Below are positions 28,736 through 37,104 of a stretch of 64,000 nt of DNA, one piece after another; the stretch's first letter is position 1, and the number at the start of each line of letters is the position of its first letter. A program made the position numbers and the translations under genes. The notes below the pieces were generated by a model. It searched no databases. It saw only the letters and a program-made list of their open reading frames with translations, and had not been told where the DNA came from. Source of the stretch: CAVSRC01 sp963830205 (GTDB lineage: Bacteria > Pseudomonadota > Alphaproteobacteria > Rhizobiales > Kaistiaceae); NCBI GenBank assembly GCA_963830205.1, contig CAWHLP010000028.1, positions 7,629 to 71,628 of the forward strand. The letters run 5' to 3'.

Positions 28736-29518
28736 ATGAGTCTGACGCTGACAAAACCTTTGAATCCCGATGAGTTGCGGACCGCTCTGGAGAACGCCAT
28801 CAAAGGCAAGAGCGCCAACAAGGCTCCCTTCAGCATCGCCTGGGCGAGCGGCAAGCTGAGCCGCGACCACCTCGCCCGCTGGGCCGAGAATCACTATCAC
28901 TACGTCGGGCCGTTTGCCGACTATCTCGCCTGCATCTACTCGCGCATGCCCGACACCTATGTCGAGGCCAAGGACTTCCTCCTGCAGAACATGTACGAGG
29001 AAGAGATCGGCGGCGACCGCCACACCGATCTGCTCATCCGCTTCGCCGAGGCATGCGGTACCACCCGCGAGCGCGTCGAGGACCCCGACAACATGACCGC
29101 CACCACGCGCGGGTTGCAGAGCTGGTGCTATGCGGTGGCCATGCGCGAGGACCCGATCGTCGCCGTCGCCGGCCTCGTTGTCGGCCTCGAGTTGCAGGTA
29201 CCGTCGATCTACCGCAAGCAGACGCCGACGCTGCGCGACAAGTACGGCTTCTCCGACGAGGAGGTGGAGTTCTTCGACCTCCACATCGTCTCCGACGAGA
29301 TCCACGGCGAGCGCGGCTACCAGATCGTTCTGGAGCATGCCCGCACCGTCGAACTGCAGCAGCGCTGCCTGAAGATCTGCGAAATCGGCGCCCAGATGCG
29401 CCTGCTCTACACCACGGCGCTCTATCACGACTACGTTGCCAACGACATTCCGCTGGCGGAACTGATGAGCGTCGAGAAGCAGGTGCCGCAGGACGAGCGC
29501 CAGCTGCTGCAGGCCTGA
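28736..29518 (+). CDS. heme-oxygenase-like diiron oxidase (HDO/PqqC/TenA-fold)
   Basis: A 260-residue all-helical protein of the heme-oxygenase-like fold. The six ligands used by the diiron members are present with the right spacing: E89 and H96 (E-x6-H), E152 (GLELQVP), then H183, D187 and H190 (H-x3-D-x2-H in DLHIVSDEIHGE). CADD, SznF and UndA-type enzymes use this set to activate O2 for oxidative cleavage, N-oxygenation or decarboxylation. GAAGAGGAG precedes the ATG at 28736. A ferredoxin starts 3 bases after its stop, a ready electron donor. Substrate unknown. PqqC/TenA-like non-oxidative roles are less likely given the ligands. Confidence 0.82.
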   Translation: MSLTLTKPLNPDELRTALENAIKGKSANKAPFSIAWASGKLSRDHLARWAENHYHYVGPFADYLACIYSRMPDTYVEAKDFLLQNMYEEEIGGDRHTDLLIRFAEACGTTRERVEDPDNMTATTRGLQSWCYAVAMREDPIVAVAGLVVGLELQVPSIYRKQTPTLRDKYGFSDEEVEFFDLHIVSDEIHGERGYQIVLEHARTVELQQRCLKICEIGAQMRLLYTTALYHDYVANDIPLAELMSVEKQVPQDERQLLQA

Positions 29519-29521
29519 TCT

Positions 29522-29872
29522 GTGCCGTTTGTCACCGTCCGCAAGGGGGACAACGTCTATCGCGACGAGGTCAAACCCAACACCAACCTCGTCGTGCGGG
29601 CGGGCATCCGCCAGTTCCCCTATCCGAACTTCAAGTACCGCTGCGGCATGGGGAAATGCGCCACCTGCGCCTGCCGGATCATCAGCGGGGGCGAGCACCT
29701 GCCCGCCCCCAACTGGAAGGAGAAGAAGATACTCGGTGACAAGCTCGACGAAGGCTATCGCCTCGGCTGCCAGCTATGGATCACCGACGATATCGAACTC
29801 ACCCAGGACGTCTCTGCCGAGGTCGCGGCCCTGGTTGAGATTCTGGACTATCGCGGACCGGGCGCAAAGTGA
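29522..29872 (+). CDS. [2Fe-2S] ferredoxin
   Basis: A 116-residue plant-type ferredoxin. Cysteines C41, C46, C49 (CGMGKCATC) and C83 (LGCQLW) make the 2Fe-2S site; C51 is an extra cysteine. GTG start 3 bases after the oxidase stop, so translation is probably coupled. It is the obvious electron carrier for the diiron oxidase, reduced by the flavin reductase encoded at 35371-36381 under the same operator motif. Confidence 0.87.
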   Translation: MPFVTVRKGDNVYRDEVKPNTNLVVRAGIRQFPYPNFKYRCGMGKCATCACRIISGGEHLPAPNWKEKKILGDKLDEGYRLGCQLWITDDIELTQDVSAEVAALVEILDYRGPGAK

Positions 29873-29881
29873 GGTGACGCC

Positions 29882-30175
29882 ATGTATGTGCTGCTGACCA
29901 CCAAGCCGGGGGAATTCAAGACCGTGGTGACGCCGGGCCTCTCCCCGGTCGAGAGCTACGACTACATCTTCTACGGCCGCAAGCGCGCCAATTTCACCAT
30001 CGCCGAACTCGAAGGGCCGACGCGCATCCGCATCATCGAGGATGAGCCGCCGCAGATCGTCAACGACGTCCCCTCGAAGCTCTTCGAGAAGTTCGAGACG
30101 ATCGACGCGGCGCGCGCCGAGCTGAAGACGCTGACCACCTACGGCACCATGGATATCAAGCTGCAAAAGGTCTAG
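29882..30175 (+). CDS. small conserved-looking protein of unknown function
   Basis: A 97-residue soluble protein without signal peptide, membrane segment or cysteine motif (MYVLLTTKPGEFKTVV, SYDYIFYGRKRANFTIAEL). I do not recognise a family. GAGGTGAC directly precedes the ATG, and the gene is embedded between two ferredoxin genes, nine bases after the first. Its fixed place suggests a small subunit, effector or assembly factor of the oxygenase, comparable in size to effector proteins of multicomponent oxygenases; this is inference. Confidence 0.7.
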   Translation: MYVLLTTKPGEFKTVVTPGLSPVESYDYIFYGRKRANFTIAELEGPTRIRIIEDEPPQIVNDVPSKLFEKFETIDAARAELKTLTTYGTMDIKLQKV

Positions 30176-30241
30176 CCGCGCCGACCGGCCTTGAACGGCC
30201 CGAAAGCGTGGGGAAGAGCCCCTGAGCCTCTATCGGTAGCG

Positions 30242-32158
30242 ATGATCTCGATCACCTTCCTCACCAACGGCGGCAAGATTGTCAGCGTGCCGGAGAACAG
30301 CAACCTGCTGCGCGTGTCGCTGCGCCAGCAGGGCGGCATCCCGTTCAAATGCGGCGCCGGCATCTGCGGCACCTGCCGGTGCAAGATCGAAAGCGGCATC
30401 GAGCACACCGACAAGGTGAAGCAGAAGGAGCGCAAGCACCTCACCGACGCCGACATCACCGCTGGATACCGCATGGCGTGCCAGACCTTCATCGAGAATG
30501 GCGACGTCAGCGTCTCGTGGATTCCGCTCGCCGAGCGCAAGTCCACGCCGCATGCCTCGACCGGCGCGCCCAAGACGCCGGAGACAGGGTCGCCGACCAC
30601 ACGGCCGGCCCCCTCGCCTGCGCCCGAGGCGGCTCAGCCGGTATCGGCGGCCGCCTCGGTTTCGCCGCCGGAAAGCACCCCCACCAAGCACGAGCAGCCC
30701 ATGTCGCCGAGCAACTTCAACTACATCGGCGGCCAGTGGCAGCCTGCCGCCGATGCCGCGACCTTCGAGGACCGCAATCCTGCCGACGATCGCGATCTCA
30801 TCGCCACGTTCCCCGATTCCGGCAGCGGCGACGTCGCCGCCGCGGTGGACGCCCTCAAGGCGGCATGGCCCGGCTGGTGGACCGCTTCGCCCGAGGTCAG
30901 GGCCGACGTCCTGTTCAAGGCGGCCGACATCATGGCGCGGCGCGCCGACGAGATCGCCGAGGAGCTGACCCGCGAGGAGGGCAAGACGCGCACCGAGGCG
31001 CGCGCCGAGGCGCGGCGCATCGCCGCCAACTTCCGCCTCTATGCCGGCGAGGCGCTGCGCCTCAACGGCGAGACCTACCCGAGCGAGGGCAGCCAGATCG
31101 TGCTGTCGCTGCGCGAGCCGGTCGGCGTGGTCGCGGTCATCACGCCGTGGAACTTCCCGCTGTCGATGGCGGCGCGCAAGATCGCCCCGGCGCTCGCCGC
31201 CGGCAACGCCGTCCTCTTCAAGCCGTCCGAGATCACCCCGCTGATGGGCCAGCGGCTGGTCGAGGTGCTGCTCGAGGCCGGGCTGCCGGCCAACGTCATC
31301 GCGCTGGTCCACGGGCGCGGCGCCAAGGTCGGCCAGGCGATCACGGCGAGCGCCATCGACGGCCTCACCTTCACCGGATCGTTCGGCGTCGGGCGCCAGA
31401 TCGCCGCCGCGGTCTCCACCGACGTCCGCGTCCAGCTCGAGATGGGCGGCAAGAACGCGACGGTGGTGCTCGCCGATGCGGATGTCGACAAGGCCGTCGC
31501 CATCATCGAGCGCGGCGCCTTCGGCCTCACCGGACAGGCGTGCACCGGCACCAGCCGCGTGCTGGTCGCCCGTTCCCTTTACGGCGAGGTCGTCGCCAGG
31601 CTCGCGGCCGCGGCGAGCAAGATCAAGGTCGGGCCGGGCGGCGAGGACGGCGTGCGCATGGGGCCGCTGGCGACGCCAGCGCAATACGACAAGGTCCGCT
31701 CCTACGTCGAGATCGCGCGCGAAGAAGGCAGCCGCGTCGATGTCGGCGGCGAGTTCCTGCGCGGCAATGGCGATGCGCGCCTGGCCAACGGCTATTTCAT
31801 GTCGCCGGCTGTCATCTCCGAGGTGCCCGCGGCGAGCCGCCTGCTGCGCGAGGAGATCTTCGGGCCGGTGGTGGCGGTCCGCGCCGTCGAGGGCCCCGAA
31901 GAGGCGCTGGCCATCGCCGACGAGACCGAGTACGGCCTCGCCTTGTCGCTGGTCACCAACGACCTCGCCGCCGTCATCCGTTTCGCCCGCGGCACCCGCC
32001 ACGGCGTCGTCAAGGTCAACGCCCCCACGACCGGCGTCTCGCTCAATGCCCCCTTCGGCGGCTTCAAGCATTCGAGCAACCAGGCCGCCAAGGAACAGGG
32101 CGGCGCCAACGTCATGGACTTCTACACCCGCATCAAGACCGTCTACCTCGGCATGTGA
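30242..32158 (+). CDS. ferredoxin-aldehyde dehydrogenase fusion protein
   Basis: A 638-residue protein. Residues 1-97 are a [2Fe-2S] ferredoxin with C37, C42, C45 (CGAGICGTC) and C80. Residues about 98-153 are a Pro/Ala/Ser/Thr-rich linker. From 154 (MSPSNFNYIGG) there is a complete NAD(P)-dependent aldehyde dehydrogenase with TPWNFPLSM (301-309), E400 (QLEMGGKN) and the catalytic C434 (GQACTGTS). The frame is continuous. An internal ATG at 30701 could start a free dehydrogenase but lacks a good ribosome site. The arrangement is unusual and suggests the dehydrogenase works beside, or feeds electrons into, the oxygenase chain. Confidence 0.87.
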   Translation: MISITFLTNGGKIVSVPENSNLLRVSLRQQGGIPFKCGAGICGTCRCKIESGIEHTDKVKQKERKHLTDADITAGYRMACQTFIENGDVSVSWIPLAERKSTPHASTGAPKTPETGSPTTRPAPSPAPEAAQPVSAAASVSPPESTPTKHEQPMSPSNFNYIGGQWQPAADAATFEDRNPADDRDLIATFPDSGSGDVAAAVDALKAAWPGWWTASPEVRADVLFKAADIMARRADEIAEELTREEGKTRTEARAEARRIAANFRLYAGEALRLNGETYPSEGSQIVLSLREPVGVVAVITPWNFPLSMAARKIAPALAAGNAVLFKPSEITPLMGQRLVEVLLEAGLPANVIALVHGRGAKVGQAITASAIDGLTFTGSFGVGRQIAAAVSTDVRVQLEMGGKNATVVLADADVDKAVAIIERGAFGLTGQACTGTSRVLVARSLYGEVVARLAAAASKIKVGPGGEDGVRMGPLATPAQYDKVRSYVEIAREEGSRVDVGGEFLRGNGDARLANGYFMSPAVISEVPAASRLLREEIFGPVVAVRAVEGPEEALAIADETEYGLALSLVTNDLAAVIRFARGTRHGVVKVNAPTTGVSLNAPFGGFKHSSNQAAKEQGGANVMDFYTRIKTVYLGM

Positions 32159-32161
32159 CCC

Positions 32162-32917
32162 GTGACAGTGCTGGACACGATACTGCCCGGGGGGCTGCTC
32201 TCTCCGAGTACCGCCGCCATCGCCGGATTGATCTTCATCGCCGCGCTGCTGCAAGGCATCAGCGGCCTCGGCTTCGCCATGGTGTCGGCGCCGATCGCGG
32301 TCCTCTATTTCCCTGAGCTGGTTCCCGGCCCCCTGCTCTTCCTCGGCGCCGGCCTGGCGCTGCTCGGCGTGATGCGCGAGTTCCGCTTCATCCACTGGTC
32401 TTCGGCGGGCGTGCTGATGTCGGGCCGGGTGATCGGCAACCTGGTCGCGGTGCTTACCCTGTCGATCATGCCGACGACGCTGTTCTCGGTGGTGTTCGCG
32501 ATCCTCATCCTGGCCGGCGTCGGCCTGAGCTATGCCGGCTGGCGCATCGAGGCCTCGGTGCCCAACATGGTCGCGGCCGGGGTCGCCTCCGGCCTCATGG
32601 GCACGATCACCTCGTCCGGCGCCCCGCCTTACGCCATCGTCATGCAGCACGTTGCACCGGACCGCATGCGCGGAACGCTCTCCAGCGTGTTCTTCGCCGG
32701 CGCCCTGCTGTCGCTGGTGATGCTCACCTTCGTCGGCCGCTTCACCATCCATCAGTTCTGGATGGGCGTCGTCCTGCTGCCGGTGATGGCCGTCGGCTTC
32801 CTGGCATCGACCCCGCTCAACCGCGTGGCGCCGCGCGCCGCGCTCCGCCAGTTCCTGCTCGCCCTCTCAGGCGTAGGCGCGCTCGGCGTCCTGGCGCGCG
32901 TCTGGCTCGCCGGCTGA
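32162..32917 (+). CDS. TauE/SafE (TSUP) family membrane permease
   Basis: A 251-residue integral membrane protein with about eight hydrophobic segments. The segments GLIFIAALLQGISGLGFAMV and the repeat-like GVASGLMGTITSSGAPPYAI carry the internal duplication and small-residue pattern of TauE/SafE permeases, which move sulfonates, sulfite or organic acids, often outward. GTG start 3 bases after the fusion-protein stop. It probably exports or imports an acid produced by the pathway. Confidence 0.83.
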   Translation: MTVLDTILPGGLLSPSTAAIAGLIFIAALLQGISGLGFAMVSAPIAVLYFPELVPGPLLFLGAGLALLGVMREFRFIHWSSAGVLMSGRVIGNLVAVLTLSIMPTTLFSVVFAILILAGVGLSYAGWRIEASVPNMVAAGVASGLMGTITSSGAPPYAIVMQHVAPDRMRGTLSSVFFAGALLSLVMLTFVGRFTIHQFWMGVVLLPVMAVGFLASTPLNRVAPRAALRQFLLALSGVGALGVLARVWLAG

Positions 32918-32937
32918 ACCGCGAAAGGGGAACGTCC

Positions 32938-33864
32938 GTGCTCCACATCACCGACGCCATGGTCGCCGAAGCCGTGAGCATCGCCGACACGCAGCAGGTG
33001 CTGCTCGAGGCCTTCCGCAGCTTCGGTTCGGGCAATGCCGCCATGCAGCAACGCATCCGCACCGAGGCCGCCGGCGTCAAGCTGTCGACGCTCGGCGCCG
33101 TCATCCCGGAACAGGGCTATGTCGGCGCCAAGGTCTACACCACCATCGCCGGTCAGTTTCAGTTCGTCATCGTCCTGTTTTCCGCGGCCGACGGGCGGCC
33201 GCTTGCCTCGCTCGAGGCGAACGCGATCACGCGCCTGAGGACGGCGGCCTGCTCGGTCATCGCGTCGCGCTACCTGGCGCGCCCGGATTCGCGCGTGCTC
33301 GCCCTGTTCGGCACCGGCGTCCAGGGCCGCGCCCACGCGCTGCAGATGGCAGGCGCCTACAAGCTCAGCGACATCCTCGTCTGCCCGTTTGACGACCCGC
33401 GCGACATGGCAGAGCGGATCGCGGCCGAAACCGGCGTGGCCGCCCGCTTCGCCCCAGCCAAGGAGGCGCTCGAAGGCGCCGACATCGTGGTCACCGCATC
33501 GCGCGCCACCACGGCGCTGTTTTCCGGCGACATGCTGCGGCCGGGGACCTTCGTCGCCGCTGTCGGCTCGAGCCTGCCGCACACGCGCGAACTGGATGAC
33601 ACCGCGCTCGGCCGCGCCTCGCGCATCGCCGTCGAATGGCGCCAGCAGGCGCTGCGCGAAGCCGGCGATCTGGCGCTCGCCAGCCCGGCGGCCCTGCCGC
33701 CCGACAAGATCGTCGAGCTCGGCGAGCTGGTCGCCGGCACCGCGCGTGGCCGGCAGAGCGACAACGAGATCACCATCTACAAGACGGTCGGCGTCGGGCT
33801 CGAGGATATCGCCGTCGCTGGCCTGGCCTACGCCCGCATCACCGGCGACAGCGGCGGCGCCTGA
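32938..33864 (+). CDS. ornithine cyclodeaminase/mu-crystallin family protein
   Basis: A 308-residue NAD(P)-dependent enzyme with the nucleotide-binding motif LFGTGVQGRAHALQM (from about 124) and the family segments FSAADGRPLASLEANAIT and LRTAACSVIASRYLA. Members act as ornithine cyclodeaminase, alanine dehydrogenase or ketimine reductase. GTG start at 32938 with AAAGGGGAAC upstream. Last gene of the oxidase operon; it implies an amino acid, imine or cyclic-imine step. It converges with the GntR gene, 6 bases apart. Confidence 0.86.
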   Translation: MLHITDAMVAEAVSIADTQQVLLEAFRSFGSGNAAMQQRIRTEAAGVKLSTLGAVIPEQGYVGAKVYTTIAGQFQFVIVLFSAADGRPLASLEANAITRLRTAACSVIASRYLARPDSRVLALFGTGVQGRAHALQMAGAYKLSDILVCPFDDPRDMAERIAAETGVAARFAPAKEALEGADIVVTASRATTALFSGDMLRPGTFVAAVGSSLPHTRELDDTALGRASRIAVEWRQQALREAGDLALASPAALPPDKIVELGELVAGTARGRQSDNEITIYKTVGVGLEDIAVAGLAYARITGDSGGA

Positions 33865-33870
33865 CGGCGC

Positions 33871-34516
33871 TCACGGCTCCTGCGCGATCTGTGCGGCATT
33901 GTAGACGTGGCGGGTGGCGAGCAGCGCCGCCAGTTCCGCATCGCCATCGATCACCGCGCGCAGGATCTCGGCGTGCTCCTGCCAGTTCTCGCGGACGCGG
34001 AGCCGGCTGACCGAAGCGAAGATGAGGTCGGTGCGGTCGCGCAACTGGCGCATCATGTCCTGCAACGACGGAATTGCCGCTGACCACGGCAAGCGCCTCG
34101 TGGAACTTGGCGTTCATGCCGACGATCTTGGAGGTATCCTCGGTGCCTTCCAGCTTGCGCCCCTCCTCCAGGATCTTCTGCAGGCGGGTCATGTGCCGGG
34201 CGTCGTGATGCTTGGCGGCGAGGCGCGCATTCAGCGCCTCCAGCGTGGCGCGCACTTCCACCAGTTCGCGCTTCTGCTCGTCGCTGAAGGTTGTCACCGA
34301 CGCACCGCGGCGCGGCTCGATGGTGACGATGCCTTCCGCCGCGAGCTCGCGCAGGGCCTCGCGCACCGGCATGCGGGAGACGCCCAGTTCCTCCGACAGG
34401 CGCCCCTCGACCAGGCGGGTGCCGAGGGCGATGTCGCCGCTCATGATCCGCTGACGGATGTTTGCGGTCACCACCTTGGTCAGCGGTGGATGCGTCACGC
34501 CCAGCGAGATGCTCAT
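33871..34516 (-). CDS. GntR family regulator, FCD type (frame break near 34072)
   Basis: A regulator of about 214 residues when repaired. Winged helix at residues 10-75 (RLSEELGVSRMPVREALREL, TIEPRRGASVT), then an FCD domain (RATLEALNARLA, FHEALAVVSGN, LRDRTDLIFASVS). The frame breaks at 34072-34073; removing one base restores SGNPSLQDMMRQLRDR, a normal FCD block. A copy of the CAGTATACTG-like operator lies about 100 bases upstream, so it is probably autoregulated and the controller of the surrounding units. Confidence 0.85.
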
Positions 34517-34609
34517 TCACCCATCCCCAGAAATGCGGATATCCGACCAGTGTCGGGCCGCCTTGTTATGATTTCGCTGATCTACCGCAAGACACGCTGT
34601 CGAACCGCT

Positions 34610-34632
34610 TTGGATACAGCATACTTGATTCA
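34610..34632. promoter_or_regulatory. operator-like site upstream of the GntR gene
   Basis: TTGGATACAGCATACTTG matches the site at 36945 in 16 of 18 positions (CAGCATACTT versus CAGTATACTG in the core). It lies about 100 bases before the GntR start, consistent with autoregulation. Confidence 0.55.
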
Positions 34633-34694
34633 CGGTATCGTTGTCGCGGCCGCGCCCGACAATGTCAATAACCGATTGATTCTAAAGCAAATCG

Positions 34695-35352
34695 CTACAG
34701 CATGCGGGCCACGGCGGGCACCGCCTCGTGGGCACCGTGAAAGATCATTTCAAGCGCGACCATCAGGATGATCGCCAGCCCGACGAGGGCGATCCAGCGA
34801 TAGCGGTTGAGCAGTCGCGCGACGAAGGCTGCCGCCAGCCCCATCAGCGTGACCGAAAGTGCCAGCCCGAAGACCAGCACGAGCGGATGTTCGCGGGCGG
34901 CGCCCGCCACCGCCAGGACGTTGTCCAGCGACATCGACACGTCGGCGATCACGATCTGGGTGACCGCCTGGCCCAACGTCTTCGAGCGAGCGCGGACGTC
35001 GCTGCGCGCCGTCGGCGTCGTCACACGCGCCGACGGCGGCCGCATCATCGGCGTCGGCGGGCGGTCCGTCGTGGAACTCGCGCCACATCTTCCAGCACAC
35101 CCACAGGAGCAGGATGCCGCCGGCCAGCATCAGGCCGACGATGTGCAGCAGGAACGTCGCGGCGGCGGCGAAGACGATCCTGAGGACCGTGGCAGCCGCA
35201 ATGCCGATCACGATCGCCTTCCGCCGGTTCGGGCCGCGCAGTCCGGCGGCCGCCATGCCGATGACGATGGCGTTGTCGCCGGCCAGCGCCAGATCGATGA
35301 AGACGACCTGCACGAAGATGCCGACAGCCGGGAGAAGTTCGTGGAACGGCAT
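34695..35352 (-). CDS. TerC family membrane protein (frame break in 34985-35045)
   Basis: A TerC-like integral membrane protein, about 218 residues when repaired. The two homologous halves are seen: VVFIDLALAGDNAIVIGMA near the start and IVIADVSMSLDNVLAVAGAA after the break, both with the DN motif of the family. The break lies in the polar loop between them; the frames differ by one extra base. TerC proteins are linked to metal-ion (often manganese) handling and tellurite resistance. It lies 18 bases after the flavin reductase gene on the same strand, perhaps supplying metal for the metalloenzymes, which is speculative. Confidence 0.78.
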
Positions 35353-35370
35353 GGGATCCCGTTGCGGCGC

Positions 35371-36381
35371 CTAGCGGCGCTTCAGATTGTGCTGGAAGAA
35401 GAAGCTGTCGGCGTAGATGTGGTTGAGGCTGGCGCCTTGCGCGATGAAGCGGTGCTTGGCGTCGACGACCATCTCGGGCGAGCCGCACAGATAGATGGCG
35501 TATTCCGAGAAATCCTCGATATCGGCCGATGCCGCGTCCTGTACGTGGCCGCGGCGGCCCTGCCAGGTTTCGTCGGGGCGCGACAGCACCGGCACGTAGG
35601 TGAACTCCGTCAGCCGGTCGCCCCAGCTCCGGATCTCGTCGTCGAGGTAGAGGTCGCGCTCGTGCCGCATGCCCCAGTAGAGCGTCACCGGCGGGCAGTC
35701 GGGATCGTCGTGCAGCGACTGCAGGATGCACTTGATCGGCGCCAGGCCGGTGCCGGTCGCGACCATCAGCAGCGGCCGGAAATCCGCCTTGCGCAGGAAG
35801 AACGAGCCGTGCGGCAATTCCACCGGCAGGTTCTGCCCGGGTTGCAGGGCGCCGAGCCGCGTCTCAGTGAACGAGCCGCCATGAACCCTGCGGATGTGGA
35901 AGTCGATGGTGCCGCCGTTCGGCGGCGAAGCCATGGAGAATGAGCGCGCGCTGCCGTCGTCCATCAGGATGTTGACGTACTGGCCGGGCCGGAAGTCGAT
36001 CGCAGCGGCCTCGGGCAGCCGCAGCACCAGGCGCATCACCTCGTCGCTCAGCGGCTCGACCCGTTCGACGGTGGCGGCGGCGCGCTGCGGCTCGGCGAGC
36101 AGCGCCGGCAGCACCTCGACGCTGGCGACGAGGTCGCTCTGAGGCCACGCCTGGCAGGCAAGCGCGTAGCCTTCGTCGCGTTCCTCCGGCAGCAGCGCCA
36201 TCGGGTCCTCGCGATAGCTCACCACCCCTTCCAAGAGCTTGAAGCGGCAGGTCGCGCACGTTCCCGACTTGCAGTCGTGCGGGATATGGATGTTGGCGCG
36301 CAGCGCCGCGATCAGCATCGTCTCGTCGTCGTCCACCTCGAACGAGGAACCGATCTCGGCAATGGTCACCCGATGCGGCAC
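35371..36381 (-). CDS. NAD(P)H:ferredoxin-type reductase with N-terminal [2Fe-2S] domain
   Basis: A 336-residue oxygenase reductase. Ferredoxin domain with C37, C42, C45 (CKSGTCATC) and C76 (LACQAW); FAD domain with RSFS (146-149); NAD(P) domain with GTGLAPIK and a C-terminal YLCGSPEM. This is the BenC/XylZ and phenol-hydroxylase P5 layout. The GTG at 36381 has GGAGG six bases before it, better than the GTG at 36369. The likely role is to pass electrons from NAD(P)H to the diiron oxidase through the ferredoxins of the facing operon. Confidence 0.89.
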   Translation of the reverse strand: MPHRVTIAEIGSSFEVDDDETMLIAALRANIHIPHDCKSGTCATCRFKLLEGVVSYREDPMALLPEERDEGYALACQAWPQSDLVASVEVLPALLAEPQRAAATVERVEPLSDEVMRLVLRLPEAAAIDFRPGQYVNILMDDGSARSFSMASPPNGGTIDFHIRRVHGGSFTETRLGALQPGQNLPVELPHGSFFLRKADFRPLLMVATGTGLAPIKCILQSLHDDPDCPPVTLYWGMRHERDLYLDDEIRSWGDRLTEFTYVPVLSRPDETWQGRRGHVQDAASADIEDFSEYAIYLCGSPEMVVDAKHRFIAQGASLNHIYADSFFFQHNLKRR

Positions 36382-36430
36382 CGCCTGCCTCCGTGGTCCT
36401 GGCCCTGGCGTTCCGCCGTGCCCGCGCGGT

Positions 36431-36910
36431 CTATTTCTTGATGTCGGCGGCGACCAGCACGTCGTAGCCTTCCGGGCCAACGAGATCCTTGAGCGCCTGC
36501 AGGGCGGCAACGCCGCAGGCAGTGTCCTGCTCGCCGTTGCCGCCGCTGAGGCCCACCCCCCCGATGACCTCGCCGTTGACGACGATGGGATATCCGCCGA
36601 CGAAGGCCGCAAAGCGACCCTCGAAGGAGAGCTGGATGCCGAACGCTTCGTTGCCGGGCAGTGCCGGACCATTCGGTGGGGTCGTGAAGAGATGGGTCGA
36701 GCGCTTGTGCGCTGCCGCCGTGAAGGCCTTGTTCCAGGCGATCTGGGGCCCGGTCACGCGGGCGCCGTCCATGCGTTCCAGTACGATCGGATACCCGCCG
36801 ACATCGGCGATGCAGACGGTTTCGGCCACGCCGATTTCCGCCGCTTTGCGCAGCGCTGCATCGACCATGGCGCGGGCCTCGCGGCCCTCAAGCTTGAGCG
36901 TTGTCTTCAC
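36431..36910 (-). CDS. GlcG/HbpS family protein
   Basis: A 159-residue GlcG-type protein (family once called DUF336) with the typical blocks ALRKAAEIGVAETVCIAD, GGYPIVLERMDGA, NKAFTAAAHKR and GVGLSGGNGEQD. GTG start at 36908-36910 with AGGGGAA upstream. Members bind heme or small ligands, or appear beside diol, glycolate and aromatic degradation enzymes; function is often unclear. First gene of the minus-strand unit with the reductase and TerC, behind an operator at 36945. Confidence 0.83.
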   Translation of the reverse strand: MKTTLKLEGREARAMVDAALRKAAEIGVAETVCIADVGGYPIVLERMDGARVTGPQIAWNKAFTAAAHKRSTHLFTTPPNGPALPGNEAFGIQLSFEGRFAAFVGGYPIVVNGEVIGGVGLSGGNGEQDTACGVAALQALKDLVGPEGYDVLVAADIKK

Positions 36911-36944
36911 ACAATTCCCCTGGCGCTCTTGAGTCCGAGTGACA

Positions 36945-36965
36945 TTGGATACAGTATACTGACGA
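36945..36965. promoter_or_regulatory. CAGTATACTG operator in divergent promoter region
   Basis: TTGGATACAGTATACTGACG contains the perfect palindrome CAGTATACTG (36952-36961). It lies between the leftward GlcG/reductase/TerC unit (start 36910) and the rightward Ntn-hydrolase gene, so one site could control both. Confidence 0.65.
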
Positions 36966-37104
36966 ACACGCCCGGAAGGAAGGCTGAAATGACCGAATCT
37001 TGCCACCAGCCGCATCCCGCCGGCGAGGCGTGGTATCGCCGCCGAGGCGGCGGACGCGCCCGTGGTTCCCTTCTCACCCGGCAAAACCGCACGCCCCTCC
37101 CCCG

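Noticed and set aside
30230..32752. 840-codon open frame on the minus strand
   Set aside because: It is antisense to the ferredoxin-ALDH fusion and TSUP genes, rich in Arg/Gly/Ala/Asp with no motif; a shadow of high-GC coding DNA.
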